Shown here: positions 24,191 through 34,310 of the stretch, piece after piece
Numbering within the stretch: position 1 is the first letter of the stretch
How the letters are laid out: each line of letters starts with the position of its first letter
Assembly: GCA_016794365.1 (NCBI GenBank)
Contig: JAEUKB010000023.1
Location: 34,098-98,097 of the forward strand
Direction: 5' to 3'
DNA: 64,000 nt
Origin: Myxococcales bacterium
GTDB lineage: Bacteria > Myxococcota_A > Polyangia > Palsa-1104 > JAEUJZ01
Position numbers and translations under genes: made by a program
The notes under the pieces: model-generated
What the model saw: only the letters and a program-made list of their open reading frames with translations
What the model was told of the DNA's origin: nothing
The model's database searches: none

Positions 24191-25072
24191 CTAGCTGCGC
24201 CTCGACAGCTCGACTTCTAGCTGGGCAGCCAGGTAGCCCGCGCTGGGGTCGGGCTGACCGCGCTTGTGACGCAGAAACCAGTCAAAGAGCTGCGGCAGGT
24301 TGTAGGTCGGTTCCTCTGCGGCATGTCCCACGCCGGGCCAGATCGTAAGCTGGGTCAGGCCGGGCTCGATCCGATCCCCGTCGGCGCGCAGGGCATCGGC
24401 AATCTCGACCGAGATCTTCTTGGGAACCAGCGGATCACTTGCGCCATGGAAGATCCACACCGGCGTCTTGCCGAGCCGCTTGGCCAGCTGCGCGTAGACA
24501 TCGCCGCGCAGGTCAAACAGGCTCTCACCCTGGGGAATCCGCACGAGCGGCGGCGGCTTGACGCCCCCACAGATCGGGGCCAGCGCGGCAAACTGGCCGG
24601 GATGACGCGCCGCCAGCAGGTACGTCCCGTAGCCACCCATCGAGTTGCCGGTGACATAGACCCGCTCGGGATCGCCGCCGAAGTCGTGAATCGCCACCGC
24701 CAGCGCCTGCATGGCCCGCTCTGCCATCTGGGGCGAGCCCCAAAAGCCGCCGCTCTTGCACTGCGGAAACACCGCCAGAAACGGGAAGTAGCCGAGCGCC
24801 GACTGCACCACCGGGCCCAGTCCCACTTGAGTCGGCAAGATGCCATCGTCGCCGCGCTCGCCGCCGCCGTGTAGGTACAGGATGACCGGCAGCTTGTCTG
24901 CATGGGCGACATGCCGGGGCCGGTAGACGTAGAAGCGGTGGGGACCGTCGGGCGTCTGCACCGACCGAGCCACAAAGCCATGGGCTTCCCCCGGCAGAAA
25001 GCGACCCGAACCCGCGCAGCCTGGCACAAGCGGCGCAAGCCCAAGCAGCGTAAGAAAGTGACGACGATTCAT
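24191..25072 (-). CDS. Secreted alpha/beta-hydrolase lipoprotein (esterase, PHB-depolymerase-like)
   Basis: The 293-aa protein starts MNRRHFLTLLGLAPLVPGC, a twin-Arg-like export signal with a lipobox. The hydrolase core has the oxyanion segment LPVILYLHGGGERGDDG, the nucleophile elbow GNSMGGYGTYLLA, the acid region HGASDPLVP and GVGHAAEEPTYN for the His. Its closest general form is the LpqC/phospholipase-carboxylesterase group often called PHB depolymerase or prolyl oligopeptidase family. AGAGGT lies before the ATG. Substrate is unknown. Confidence 0.85.
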   Translation of the reverse strand: MNRRHFLTLLGLAPLVPGCAGSGRFLPGEAHGFVARSVQTPDGPHRFYVYRPRHVAHADKLPVILYLHGGGERGDDGILPTQVGLGPVVQSALGYFPFLAVFPQCKSGGFWGSPQMAERAMQALAVAIHDFGGDPERVYVTGNSMGGYGTYLLAARHPGQFAALAPICGGVKPPPLVRIPQGESLFDLRGDVYAQLAKRLGKTPVWIFHGASDPLVPKKISVEIADALRADGDRIEPGLTQLTIWPGVGHAAEEPTYNLPQLFDWFLRHKRGQPDPSAGYLAAQLEVELSRRS

Positions 25073-25096
25073 CGCAGACCTCTGTTGGTTTCAGTC

Positions 25097-25121
25097 CTTC
25101 GATGCCGCAGCCAGGGTCCGC
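25097..25121 (+). repeat. Partial copy of the structured repeat
   Basis: The sequence CGATGCCGCAGCCAGGGTCCGCAA repeats the right arm of the full element at 25150-25268. It is a remnant or half-element. Confidence 0.6.
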
Positions 25122-25149
25122 AACGGGCTGGTTGGCTAGAAGGCATAGA

Positions 25150-25268
25150 ACACCTCACAAAACCGTCATGAGGAACCCTGGCTGCAAAGAGGAGGACCGG
25201 AGCGTACGCACAGTACGTGAGGACCGACGATGCCGCAGCCAGGGTCCGCAATAGGTTTTGTGAGGTGT
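25150..25268. repeat. 119-bp palindromic structured repeat, copy 1
   Basis: The ends are 15-bp inverted repeats (ACACCTCACAAAACC and its complement). An inner pair CCCTGGCTGC/GCAGCCAGGG and a small central CGTAC/GTACG hairpin follow, so the whole can fold into one long stem. It ends 2 bp from the stop codon of the leftward VWA gene, hence at the 3' end of the mla operon, where it could act as a terminator or mRNA stabiliser. A second copy lies inverted at 36559-36682. It resembles ERIC/MITE-like dispersed elements in size; no transposase is associated. Confidence 0.75.
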
Positions 25269-25269
25269 G

Positions 25270-27681
25270 TTAGGCGTAGCCCCAGCGGCGGCGGAGCATC
25301 CAGTTGAGGCCGAAGCAGCCGACTGCGATGAGCAGGACCAGGGGGCTGTTCCACAGGGGCAGGTCGCGGTGGTCGCGGACGTGCTCGACGTGGGGCGGAT
25401 GGAAGTGAAGGCCGGACAGGGACTCGCCGGGCTTTTTGTGTTCGCCCTGGGTGGTCTCGCTCAGGAGCCGCAGCAGGCGGTCGTCGGCTTCGGGGGCTTC
25501 TAGCTCGCGACCGATGCCGCGCACCAGGAAGACATCGCTGTCATCGGTGGGGCGGCCTGCGATGACGGCGCGGGCCACGACGCGATAGCCGCCTTCGGGA
25601 AGCTGGGGCCACTCGACGCTGGCGACGCCGTCTTCATCGGTGCGGATGGTCCGCGACAGGGCGCTGTCTAGCAGCGGCTCGGACGTGGCGCCGGACTCGG
25701 TTCCGGCGATGCGAGACAGAGACAGCGAGACTTCGACGCGACCGACCGGCTGATAGTCTGGACCCAGGGCGCGCACCTCGACCCGGACCGGCTGTCCGCG
25801 CCGCAGCTCGCTCTCGGCGGCTTCCACCCGCAACAGGCGCAGGGACGGATCGCGGATGAGCCAGCGAATCGCCTGATCGAAGAAGCGCTGATAGGTGGTG
25901 CCCCGGCCATCGCCCTCGCCGCCCTTGGTGTGTTTCGGCGCGGCGGCGGGGGTAAACGCCCACTTCCAGGTCGAGTCGGCTTGCAGCGCCAGGGATCGAC
26001 CCTTGCCCAGCTCGGCAACGCTCAAGACCGGCATCGGGTTGCCATCCTGATCTTTGAGTCGCGGATGGGTCAAAAGGACGGTGGCCTGCTGTCGCGCCTT
26101 CTGCACCAGGTTGAGCCCATCGAGCGGCGGCACATCGGCCCAGCGCTGGGCGTTTTCCCGCACATCAAGGTGCAGCGCGGTCACAACATGGTTGCGGCCA
26201 GCGGGGGTGAGCTTGGGCACAAAGGCTTCGCCATCGATGAGGCGCGAGCCACTGCCGCCGGACAGCTCATCGGGACTTAAGACGACCGGCAGGATCTGCG
26301 ACAGCTCGGATCCGTAGTAGCCGCCCGAGCTAAACGACAAGTCGCCGCCGATCATGGCGACCGAGCCACCGCCTTCGATAAACGGAACGATGGCGGGCTG
26401 CAAAAACTGCGAGCAGTAGGCGCTGTAGTTGAAGTTTTGCAAGATCAGCAGATCGAAGCTGCGGAGCTGCTCTTGGAATAGTTCCTGACAGGGAAACGGG
26501 ATGAGCGAGGTCTCTTCGGACGGCGCAAACTCGATGTCGCTGGGAGAGCGCAGGATGAAGAAGGCGACGAGGTCGATGTTGGGATCGCTCTTTAAGGCGG
26601 CGCGCAGAAAGCGAGCATCCCAGCTCGGGCGACCGGCGACGTGAACGATGCGGATCTTTTCGCGCACGACCTTGAGAACGAAGGCACGGCGGTTGTTTTC
26701 GCTGATCGCTTCGCCGGGCTGGACGGGAACGCTGATGTCGTACAGGAACTTGCCGACGCGATCGGGGGTAAAGGGAAAGACGACGCGGTATTCGCGCTGG
26801 TCGGGCTGGATTTCAATGTCCACGGTCAAGACCGGGGCCCCGTCGCGGCGCAGGGTGACGGGCAGGTGGCGACCGACCCAGCCTGCGGCCTTGGCACCAA
26901 AGACCTGAAGGCGGGCTTCGACTTCGACGGCGGTGCGGGCAAAGGCGAACTGGTCGGCGAGCACGCGGGTGAGCGCAATGTCACGCAGGCCGGGCTTGCC
27001 GACGGCTACGGTGTGGACCGGGGCGTCGAGTGCGCGCAGAAACTCTTGGGTGTCGGCGTCGAGTGCGAGCTGGCCGGGGGTGGGCTCGCTGGTGGCGGCG
27101 CTGAGGCGTCCGTTGTCGAGTCCATCGGAGAGCAGCAAGACGCCAGCCAGGTCGCGGCCTTCGTAGCGCTGGCGGACGGCGGACAGGGCCTCGCGGATGC
27201 GGGTCGAGTCGGCGTGCAGCGATGCCACATCGGGATGGGTGACGCTGTCCCAGGTGGAAGACTGGAGCCGGTCGCCGAAGGTGTAGAACTCGACCTTGTG
27301 GTCGCTGCGCCAGGTCTGAAGGGTCGAAGACTCGGCACGCAGCAGGGCAGCGGCTCGGCCCGCGCGGGTTTCGCCCCCGCCTTCTTCGGCCAGGCGCATG
27401 GACTCTGACGCATCGACGATGACCGCGATGTGGTTGGGCATGCGGCTGACGTTGCGCAGGCGGATGGTCGGCTGAAAAAACAGCAGCAGCGTGGCCAAGA
27501 TGCCAACGAAGCGCAGCGACAGAAGCAGGCGACGGCGGCGGGGCTGCTCGCCACGCAGGGCCCGGAAGGCCAGCAGCAGGACGATCAGGACCACAAGCAG
27601 CGCCACCGCCCGGCCCGACAGGCTGCGCGGTGCCAGAAGCACCAGCTTCCACTCGTTCCAGTCCCCGCCAAAGAGCCTCAT
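25270..27681 (-). CDS. Membrane-anchored VWA/glutamine-amidotransferase-like protein
   Basis: The 803-aa protein begins MRLFGGDWNEWKLVLLAP; its ATG overlaps the stop of the DUF4159 gene (ATGA). Two N-terminal membrane segments (about 20-40 and 55-75) precede a VWA-type domain with the MIDAS start VIVDASESMRL and LLSDGLDNG. A class I glutamine-amidotransferase-like fold follows (IRIVHVAGRPSWDARFLRAALKSDPNIDLVAFF...EGGGSVAMIGGDLSF), a beta-rich domain, and a last membrane segment near the C-terminus. This is the usual layout of the large partner of DUF4159 proteins in MoxR/VWA gene clusters. Linkage to mla genes suggests an envelope role. Confidence 0.82.
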   Translation of the reverse strand: MRLFGGDWNEWKLVLLAPRSLSGRAVALLVVLIVLLLAFRALRGEQPRRRRLLLSLRFVGILATLLLFFQPTIRLRNVSRMPNHIAVIVDASESMRLAEEGGGETRAGRAAALLRAESSTLQTWRSDHKVEFYTFGDRLQSSTWDSVTHPDVASLHADSTRIREALSAVRQRYEGRDLAGVLLLSDGLDNGRLSAATSEPTPGQLALDADTQEFLRALDAPVHTVAVGKPGLRDIALTRVLADQFAFARTAVEVEARLQVFGAKAAGWVGRHLPVTLRRDGAPVLTVDIEIQPDQREYRVVFPFTPDRVGKFLYDISVPVQPGEAISENNRRAFVLKVVREKIRIVHVAGRPSWDARFLRAALKSDPNIDLVAFFILRSPSDIEFAPSEETSLIPFPCQELFQEQLRSFDLLILQNFNYSAYCSQFLQPAIVPFIEGGGSVAMIGGDLSFSSGGYYGSELSQILPVVLSPDELSGGSGSRLIDGEAFVPKLTPAGRNHVVTALHLDVRENAQRWADVPPLDGLNLVQKARQQATVLLTHPRLKDQDGNPMPVLSVAELGKGRSLALQADSTWKWAFTPAAAPKHTKGGEGDGRGTTYQRFFDQAIRWLIRDPSLRLLRVEAAESELRRGQPVRVEVRALGPDYQPVGRVEVSLSLSRIAGTESGATSEPLLDSALSRTIRTDEDGVASVEWPQLPEGGYRVVARAVIAGRPTDDSDVFLVRGIGRELEAPEADDRLLRLLSETTQGEHKKPGESLSGLHFHPPHVEHVRDHRDLPLWNSPLVLLIAVGCFGLNWMLRRRWGYA

Positions 27682-28610
27682 GGTGCGGAAGTCCCTTGAG
27701 GGCTGGGGGACGGTCCCAGGTTGATGCTGGGAAGCTGCGGCTGCCAGGCGCGACGGCGCATGATGAAGGGAACGTGGACCTGATCGGCCTTGTAGTCGAG
27801 ACAGAGCGCGTACATCGCCAGGTTGACGCCAAGGCGCAGGGACTGCTCGCGCTGGACTTCGCCGCCGGGGACCACGTCGTAGAGCCACTGACCGAAGCGA
27901 TCGCGGGCCCAGGCCCCGCCCAGGTCGTTTTGGCTGTAGACGATGGCGGTCCGTCCACGGAGCTGGACAGCTTCTACGTAGGGCAGCGCAATGACGCGAC
28001 CGACGGGGACGCGCAACAGGTAAAACGAGCGAAACAGGACGTGCTCTTCGGGCAGACGGGCGAGCGGCGCTTGGGGAAACAGCTTGGCCAGCATGGCGCG
28101 CACCGACTGATCAAAGGCACCTCCGGCGCGGCCTTCGGCGCTGTCGATGATGAGCAGTCCGCCGAGCTGGATGTGTCTGCGCAGGTTGCTTAGCTCGTCT
28201 TCGCTGGGCAGCGGAAAGGCGCGATCGCCCGCCAGGTAGAGCAGCGGGTGGCGATGCAGCGCGGTGGCGTCGCCCAGGTGAACGGTGGCCACTTCGGGGC
28301 TGACCTCGATCGAGGTGCGCTTTTCCAGTTCCCACAACAGCCGGGACAGCGCTTCGGGACGGGGCACAGCCTGCGCGGGTGCCACGCCACTGAGGACGAC
28401 CTGGGCCAGCTCCAGCCGATCCTGACCGCCAAAGCCGTGCGACAAGGCCGGGGTCCACAGCCCACAGAGCCCACAGAGCCACAGCGCGACCCAAAAACAG
28501 GCCGGGGGACAAAGCCAACGTCGAGCCGAGTGGGCCGACCAAGAAGGAGTAGTTAGGTACACGCGCAGAGAAGTAGTTATATCGAATTTTTGTGCAGCTT
28601 GGGGGCGCAC
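27678..28610 (-). CDS. DUF4159-domain protein
   Basis: The 310-aa protein has a hydrophobic segment at about residues 30-55, then the DUF4159 pattern: LLWELEKRTSIEV, HPLLYLAGDRAFPLPSEDELSNLRRHIQLGGLLIIDSAEG, FDQSVRAMLAKLFP and LPEEHVLFRSFYLL. The listed start is a GTG 2 bp after the mlaD stop. A short AT-rich stretch lies under its first codons, so a later start is possible. It overlaps the next gene by 4 bp, showing tight coupling. The domain occurs with VWA proteins in many proteobacteria; its biochemical role is unknown. Confidence 0.82.
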   Translation of the reverse strand: MRPQAAQKFDITTSLRVYLTTPSWSAHSARRWLCPPACFWVALWLCGLCGLWTPALSHGFGGQDRLELAQVVLSGVAPAQAVPRPEALSRLLWELEKRTSIEVSPEVATVHLGDATALHRHPLLYLAGDRAFPLPSEDELSNLRRHIQLGGLLIIDSAEGRAGGAFDQSVRAMLAKLFPQAPLARLPEEHVLFRSFYLLRVPVGRVIALPYVEAVQLRGRTAIVYSQNDLGGAWARDRFGQWLYDVVPGGEVQREQSLRLGVNLAMYALCLDYKADQVHVPFIMRRRAWQPQLPSINLGPSPSPQGTSAP

Positions 28611-28612
28611 AG

Positions 28613-30160
28613 CTAGCGGACGGCAGCGCCAAGGGCAGAGCCGCCGACGGCCAGCAGCGACTTGAGGTCTTCGTCGTTGAACATGAGCTGACCGCCGACG
28701 TAGAAGTCGCGACCAAAGGAGCCCTGACCTCCGGGTGGACGATCGTTTATGACATCATCGACGCCCGCCAAGACGTACAGGTTGCGATAGAACTGCACCG
28801 TCGAGTAGATGCGCAGCCGGGGCCAGATGTTGGTGCGGAAGTCGAAGGCGTCGATCTTGAAGGTGAGCCGCTCTTTGAGCAGGTCGATGTCCATGCCGAT
28901 GCCGCCCGTGCTTTCCTTGATGCCGTAGCGCAGCGTCAGGATGAACCACTTGGGATCCAGAAACAGGCGCTTGGCAAACTGAAACGAGATCTTGAAGGCG
29001 CGGGTGATCTGCACCAGATCGGTGGTGGTGGTGAGCGGCTTGGCCGGATCGTCGGTGGTGGTGATGGTTCGGGAAAACGATCGGGACATGCGCGGGTCGT
29101 CAATCAGCTCGAGCTGGTAGTACTTGTCGGGGCGGGTCTGGAGACGGATCTCGATGGCGTTTTTGAAGTCGTTGGCTTTGATGTAGTACTCGCTGCGCAG
29201 GCCGACGATGGTCTGAAGCTGGCTAAAGCCGCGCACCAGGTCCGAGGCATCGGCGGTGATCTGCTCGACGTTGTTGGCGATGGCGTCGTCCACAAGCAGG
29301 CGTCCGACGGTTCCCTTGCCTTTGCGAATGTCGCCGGTGATGTGATCGACGTTGCCGAGCGCGCGGTTTAACGAATCGACGGCCTGGGACAGCTTGTCGA
29401 GGTTGTTGCGCAGCTTGGTGCCGGTGGAATCGACCTCTGAAGTGCCTTTGCCGACGAGATCGCGCAGACCTTCGGTGACCTCGCGGACGTTGGCGAGCGA
29501 GATCTGCACGTCCTTGGCCGACTGTCCCGAGGTGATGCCGCGCACGTCCTGGGCGATGCCATCGACGTGCTTGAGGAGCGAGGCAATGGCTTCCGAGTTC
29601 TGCGCCACGGAGTCTTTGACCTCACGCGCGATGTCCTGCACGGGGCCTTGGGTCAGGCGCTGCACGTCGCGCAAGATGTCGCGCACAATCGGCAGCGTCT
29701 CATTGACCTGATACAAGATGTCGCCGGTTGTCACGGCTTCGACGACGTTGATGAGCTGGTCGCCGCTCTTTAGCACGCGGTTTTTGACCATCTGTCCCGA
29801 CAGCGGATCGGGCGACTGCGGGGTGCCGGGATCGATTTCCAAGAAATACTCGCCGAGCAGCGAGCTGGACTTTTTGTAGATGACGGCGTTCGACCACAGC
29901 TCGATGTCGGGACGCATGCGGATGCTGACGCGGGCGTAGGTGCCTTGCAGCCGTCGCTCCGCGATCTCGCCCACGATGAGCCCGGCGATCTGGACGCGCG
30001 ACTTATCAACCAGTCCGGTGGCGTCGCGAAACAGGGCCCACACCACCGGGCCTTCCTGACCTTTTACACCTTTGGCGACGAAGCGATAGGCCAAGGCGCT
30101 GAGCATCATGATCACGATGGTGGTCAGTCCGACTTTCAGGGCCGCGCTGGCGGTCTTCAT
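28613..30160 (-). CDS. mlaD: MlaD-family (MCE) substrate-binding protein
   Basis: The 515-aa protein has one N-terminal membrane anchor (VGLTTIVIMMLSALAYRFVA), then an MCE domain (about 35-120: VVWALFRDATGLVDKSRVQIAGLIVGEIAERRL, LGEYFLEIDPG). A long helical region with Gln/Val heptads (about 140-310) follows, and a beta-rich C-terminal part. The family forms hexameric rings or tubes carrying phospholipids between the two membranes, fed by MlaE/MlaF. AAGGAG precedes the ATG. It is longer than E. coli MlaD and closer in plan to Pqi/long-helix MCE proteins of deltaproteobacteria. Confidence 0.9.
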   Translation of the reverse strand: MKTASAALKVGLTTIVIMMLSALAYRFVAKGVKGQEGPVVWALFRDATGLVDKSRVQIAGLIVGEIAERRLQGTYARVSIRMRPDIELWSNAVIYKKSSSLLGEYFLEIDPGTPQSPDPLSGQMVKNRVLKSGDQLINVVEAVTTGDILYQVNETLPIVRDILRDVQRLTQGPVQDIAREVKDSVAQNSEAIASLLKHVDGIAQDVRGITSGQSAKDVQISLANVREVTEGLRDLVGKGTSEVDSTGTKLRNNLDKLSQAVDSLNRALGNVDHITGDIRKGKGTVGRLLVDDAIANNVEQITADASDLVRGFSQLQTIVGLRSEYYIKANDFKNAIEIRLQTRPDKYYQLELIDDPRMSRSFSRTITTTDDPAKPLTTTTDLVQITRAFKISFQFAKRLFLDPKWFILTLRYGIKESTGGIGMDIDLLKERLTFKIDAFDFRTNIWPRLRIYSTVQFYRNLYVLAGVDDVINDRPPGGQGSFGRDFYVGGQLMFNDEDLKSLLAVGGSALGAAVR

Positions 30161-30223
30161 TCGTTTACTCCTTGCGGTGCCGCCGCTTGGGCCGCGCGTA
30201 CCGCCAAGACCAGAGCCGTAAGC

Positions 30224-31117
30224 CTAGGTAATATCATCCACGATCAAGTCTTTTTCGTCACACGGTGTCATCTGAACGGCACCGCTCGTCTCGATGAACT
30301 CACGAAGCCACTTGTGTCTGCTGTGGCGAATCTGCTCGGGCGCGCTGCTTTCGATGATGGTGCCGCCGTAGAGCGCAGAGATGCGGTCGCCGATGCGAAA
30401 CGTCGAAGCCATGTCGTGGCTGATGATGACGCTGGTGACGCCGTGATCGCGTGAGACATCGCGGATCATGTCATCGACGTTCTTGGTCGAAACGGGATCC
30501 AGTCCGGTGGTCGGCTCGTCGTAGAGCAGGATCTTGGGCTTCATGACCAGGGCGCGCGCCAGACCGACGCGCTTGCGCTGACCGCCGGACAGCTCGGATG
30601 GAAACTTGCGCAGCAGGACCTGCGGCAGCGCCAGCTTGTCTAGCTGGGTGACGGCGATGTGGTGAAGCTCGGCGCGGGAAAAGTAGCGCCGCTTGCCGGG
30701 CTTGCCATGCGCGTCTTCGCGGATGCTGTCGGGATCACCGTGCTCGACCAAGGGAAAGACGATGTTTTCTTCAACGGTCAGCGAGTCAAACAGGGCCGCG
30801 TACTGAAACAGCATGCCGAACTTGCGACGCAGGCGGTTGAGCGCAAACTCATCGAGCGGAACCAGGTCTTCACCATCGACGTAGATGTGGCCTTCGTCGG
30901 GTTTGAGAAGGCCCATCAGGTGCTTCATGATGACCGACTTGCCCTGGCCGGAGCCGCCGATGATGACGTTGATCTTGCCGCGCTCGATGTCGAGGTCGAT
31001 GCCGCGCAAGACATGGTGGGGGCCGAAGGTCTTTTGGACGCCGCGCACGCGGATGTGGAAGCGGTCACTTACGACGCTGGCGTCTTCATCGGGCACCGGC
31101 CACTTGAGCTTCCCCAT
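30224..31117 (-). CDS. mlaF: ABC transporter ATPase, MlaF-like
   Basis: The 297-aa protein has Walker A GGSGQGKSV, the signature LSGGQRKRVGLARAL, Walker B ILLYDEPTTGLDP and the switch region SHDM. The order and spacing are those of MlaF, the ATPase of retrograde phospholipid transport. It starts 3 bp after the permease gene, with AAAGG upstream. A C-terminal extension of about 40 aa ends in acidic residues. Confidence 0.92.
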   Translation of the reverse strand: MGKLKWPVPDEDASVVSDRFHIRVRGVQKTFGPHHVLRGIDLDIERGKINVIIGGSGQGKSVIMKHLMGLLKPDEGHIYVDGEDLVPLDEFALNRLRRKFGMLFQYAALFDSLTVEENIVFPLVEHGDPDSIREDAHGKPGKRRYFSRAELHHIAVTQLDKLALPQVLLRKFPSELSGGQRKRVGLARALVMKPKILLYDEPTTGLDPVSTKNVDDMIRDVSRDHGVTSVIISHDMASTFRIGDRISALYGGTIIESSAPEQIRHSRHKWLREFIETSGAVQMTPCDEKDLIVDDIT

Positions 31118-31120
31118 CGC

Positions 31121-31936
31121 CTAGCCTTTCTGAAACAGCGTCAGCCACAGGTCGGTCAAAAAGTAGTCGAGCACCAAGATCGTAACGAAGCTGCCGACGA
31201 CAGAGCGGGTGGTGGCGACGCCGACTCCCTTGGCCCCGCCCGAGGCGTTGTAGCCCTGCTGACAGGCAATCAGCGTGAGCACGCAGCCAAAGACGACGGC
31301 CTTGACCATGCCTTGGGTGATGTCGTTGGGGTCGAGCAGCCACTGCGCCTTTTCGATGAAGATGCCGCGATCGACGTTCTGCACACCGACGGCGACTACG
31401 TAGGCTCCGCACATACCGACGACGTTAAAGAGCATCGCCAACAGGGGCACCATCACCGTCCCCGCGATGACGCGCGGCACGATCAGGTACTGAACGGGAT
31501 TGACGGCCATCGTCGCGAGCGCGTCGATCTGTTCGGTGATGCGCATCGAGCCCAGCTCGGTCGCGATGCCCGCTCCAGCGCGCGCGGAGACGACAATCGA
31601 GGTAAAGACCGGTGCCAGCTCACGCGCCAAGGCCAGTCCGACGGTGGCCCCGGTAAAGGCCTGCGCTTGAAAGGTCTTGAGCGCGGACGAGAGCTGAAGC
31701 GCGAACACGGCCCCGACAAACAGCGAGATGAGCAGCACAATCGGCAGCGACTCAAAGCCGATAAACACCATCGCTTCGAGGAGCACCACCAGCCGATACG
31801 GCGGACGCAGGGCCCAGCGCAGCACCGAAAACAGCAAGATCATGTGCTGGCCGAGCGTCTCGACAAAGCCGACGACAAGACGCAGCGCTGGCAGCCACAG
31901 TCGGTCAATCCATGACGCCAGCCGCTCGAGCCACAT
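31121..31936 (-). CDS. mlaE: ABC transporter permease, MlaE family
   Basis: The 271-aa membrane protein has five or six hydrophobic segments and the MlaE signatures GATVGLALARELAPVFTSIVVSARAGAGIATELGSM and EQIDALATMAVNPVQYLIVPR. It is the first gene of the leftward operon mlaE-mlaF-mlaD-DUF4159-VWA. The 172 bp to the divergent TSP3/VWA lipoprotein gene must hold both promoters. No MlaC or MlaA homologue lies in the window. Confidence 0.93.
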   Translation of the reverse strand: MWLERLASWIDRLWLPALRLVVGFVETLGQHMILLFSVLRWALRPPYRLVVLLEAMVFIGFESLPIVLLISLFVGAVFALQLSSALKTFQAQAFTGATVGLALARELAPVFTSIVVSARAGAGIATELGSMRITEQIDALATMAVNPVQYLIVPRVIAGTVMVPLLAMLFNVVGMCGAYVVAVGVQNVDRGIFIEKAQWLLDPNDITQGMVKAVVFGCVLTLIACQQGYNASGGAKGVGVATTRSVVGSFVTILVLDYFLTDLWLTLFQKG

Positions 31937-32108
31937 AGGCTCATGCTACCGCAAAGCGACGCGGGAAAAGTGTCCTATCCCTGCACGACGGAAACAGTTT
32001 TCAGGCATCTGCAAAGCGGTCTGAGCCGATGATCATCCACAAGAGCGCGGCGGTGAAGCTCGCAAGGGAACGCATCGCTGCGCCGACATAGACCACACGG
32101 GGGACAAT

Positions 32109-34286
32109 ATGAAACGCAGCACGCTTACGCGCTGGATCTTGGGACCGCTCTTTGCCCTTAGCACCGTCACTTGCAGCAGCAACGGGCTCGATGGCAGCAA
32201 CCTCTGCACGTCTGGCGTGGACACCGATGGCGATGGGCTGACCGATGACGTCGAGTGTCTACGCGGCATCGATCCCAGCAACCCCGACAGCGATGGCGAC
32301 GGAGCCAAAGACGGCGATGAAGTGGCAGCGGGATCGGATCCCAATGCGCAAGACAGCGATGGCGACGGTCTGTCCGATGGTGTCGAGCTGGGCTATCCAC
32401 GCGCTTGCGTCGCGGATGACTACCTAAGCCAGCGCAGGCCGGTCACGTCCTGTCAGAGCGCTGCGGAGTGTCAGCCGGGCGAGACGTGCAAAGGGCTCGA
32501 TCCGACCAAAGCGGACAGCGATGGCGATGGTGTGGCGGATGCGGAAGAAGACAAGAACCTGGATGGCACGATTGGCGCGCTGTCGGGAGAGACGGACCCG
32601 CGCCTGTTCGATACGGACAGCGACGGCCTGTCGGACAAGTTTGCGGGCTCTCGCATCTGTCGTCCCGACGGTCTGGCCATGATCAACCAGACGACGGTGC
32701 CGCAGGCGAGCATTCAGATGGGATCGGACCCGCTGTTTGGTACGGCGAAGACGTTTCAGGGCGCGTCGGGCAGCGGTCTGACGTTCGATGATCCAGCGGC
32801 GGCGGTGGCGGGGCTTTTGATCTCGCGGTCGAACACGCTGGCGAACCTGGACGCGGACCGCATCGACATCGAGGGCAAGATCTCGACGGCGCTGACCGGC
32901 AAAGGCTACACGGTGACGGGCGTGTTCATCGGTCGCAAGTTCCAGACGCACGAACAGAACGACGCGACGCAGTCCACCTTCCGCGTGGTCAAGGCAGCGA
33001 CGACCACTTCGACGGTGCGCGATGACGTGATCAATGCGCTGAGCGGAGCGACGGCTCCGGGTGGCGGGACAGTGACGGCGCAAGGTCCGTTCTACCTGGA
33101 CGTGACGGTGGTTCGTCGCAACAGCGGCCCGAGCAACGACGTGATCATCGCGGTGTCGCCAGCGGCGCAGTATGACGATCGCAGCAAAGCGACGGCAATT
33201 CGCGCAGGCGATCTGACCAATGCGTCGGGCGTGGCGGTCAGCCAAAAGCAGATCAGCTTCCTGTGTCAGGGCATTGAGACGACGCGCAACTCGACGGCGG
33301 ACATTGTCTGGACGGTGGATGTGTCGGTGTCGATGGGCGATAACCAAGTGCGACTGGCCAGCACCGCGCAGGAGTTCTTCAAGCGCCTGGCCGCCGCCGG
33401 TGTGGACTTCCGCGTGGGCATCTTCACCGCAACGGCACCGACGGACCCACAGCTAAACCTGACGACCTATCCGGGCTGGGGCAGCGGCTTCCAGTTCATC
33501 CAAGGGACCGATCCAGACGGACCGCACCAGGTCTGTCGTCAGGTCACGGCTCCGGCTTCGGGCACAAACGGCTACTGTCCGCAAGACGGCAGCAAGACCG
33601 CCGATCCCATCGGTCCGTTTGGGCCAACCAGCGGTGCCAACGTCAGCGAGGAGCCCGCCGCCGCCGTCGTCCGCATCAACGACCTGTTTAAGAAGAACGC
33701 AGCAGCCAACGTCGGAAATGCCAACTGGAAGTGGCGCGATGGCGTCACCAAGGTTTCATTCTTCGTCACCGACGAATACAACAACGACTGGCTGCGCTAC
33801 TTTGCGACGACCAAAAACCCGGACACCAACGTCGCGTGGGGAACGACGTATTCCGCAGCGGTGCTGACGGGCATCGCGGACTACTTCAAGCAAAACCAGA
33901 TCTTGGCGTTCGGTCTGCTGCCGTATGTCTCGACGCGAGAGTGCAGCGCCAACGCATCAAACGATCTGCCGCGCTGCTTGGTGGAAAAGCTGGGTGGCGC
34001 GTGGCTGGACATCAACAAAGCGCAAGATGCCGACGTGCAAGCTGCAATGAACAAGCTGGTCGATGCCATTGCCGGTGCGTCGAGCCAGTTCAAGCTGTCG
34101 CGAACGCCGATTACCTCGACGATCAAGGTGACGATTGGCTCGCGGGATGTGCCGCGCTCTCGGATCGATGGCTTTGACTACGATCCAGCGTCGAAGTCGG
34201 TGGTGTTCTTCGGAAACAACTACCGTCCGCGCATCGGCGATCAGGTGTTTATCTCGTATCGAATCTGGATTGGCTCGCTCGGCTAG
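32109..34286 (+). CDS. Lipoprotein with thrombospondin type-3 repeats and VWA-like domain
   Basis: The 725-aa protein has a lipobox-type signal (LSTVTCSSN). Calcium-binding DxDxDG repeats follow ([49 protein letters not shown]; about residues 37-180). From about residue 400, [14 protein letters not shown] opens a VWA-type fold with the MIDAS form DxSxS. It is probably a calcium-stabilised surface adhesin or sensor, a form common in Myxococcota. It is divergent from the mla operon. Confidence 0.82.
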   Translation: MKRSTLTRWILGPLFALSTVTCSSNGLDGSNLCTSGVDTDGDGLTDDVECLRGIDPSNPDSDGDGAKDGDEVAAGSDPNAQDSDGDGLSDGVELGYPRACVADDYLSQRRPVTSCQSAAECQPGETCKGLDPTKADSDGDGVADAEEDKNLDGTIGALSGETDPRLFDTDSDGLSDKFAGSRICRPDGLAMINQTTVPQASIQMGSDPLFGTAKTFQGASGSGLTFDDPAAAVAGLLISRSNTLANLDADRIDIEGKISTALTGKGYTVTGVFIGRKFQTHEQNDATQSTFRVVKAATTTSTVRDDVINALSGATAPGGGTVTAQGPFYLDVTVVRRNSGPSNDVIIAVSPAAQYDDRSKATAIRAGDLTNASGVAVSQKQISFLCQGIETTRNSTADIVWTVDVSVSMGDNQVRLASTAQEFFKRLAAAGVDFRVGIFTATAPTDPQLNLTTYPGWGSGFQFIQGTDPDGPHQVCRQVTAPASGTNGYCPQDGSKTADPIGPFGPTSGANVSEEPAAAVVRINDLFKKNAAANVGNANWKWRDGVTKVSFFVTDEYNNDWLRYFATTKNPDTNVAWGTTYSAAVLTGIADYFKQNQILAFGLLPYVSTRECSANASNDLPRCLVEKLGGAWLDINKAQDADVQAAMNKLVDAIAGASSQFKLSRTPITSTIKVTIGSRDVPRSRIDGFDYDPASKSVVFFGNNYRPRIGDQVFISYRIWIGSLG

Positions 34287-34310
34287 GCGACGCGAGGGCT
34301 GCGGGATCGC

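Noticed and set aside
30659..31915. Long plus-strand frame opposite mlaF/mlaE (418 aa)
   Set aside because: It is antisense to well-supported ABC transporter genes, is His/Asp/Gln-rich as expected of a GC-rich shadow, and matches no family pattern.
32424..33347. Minus-strand frame inside the TSP3/VWA lipoprotein gene
   Set aside because: Arg/His-rich antisense shadow without motifs.
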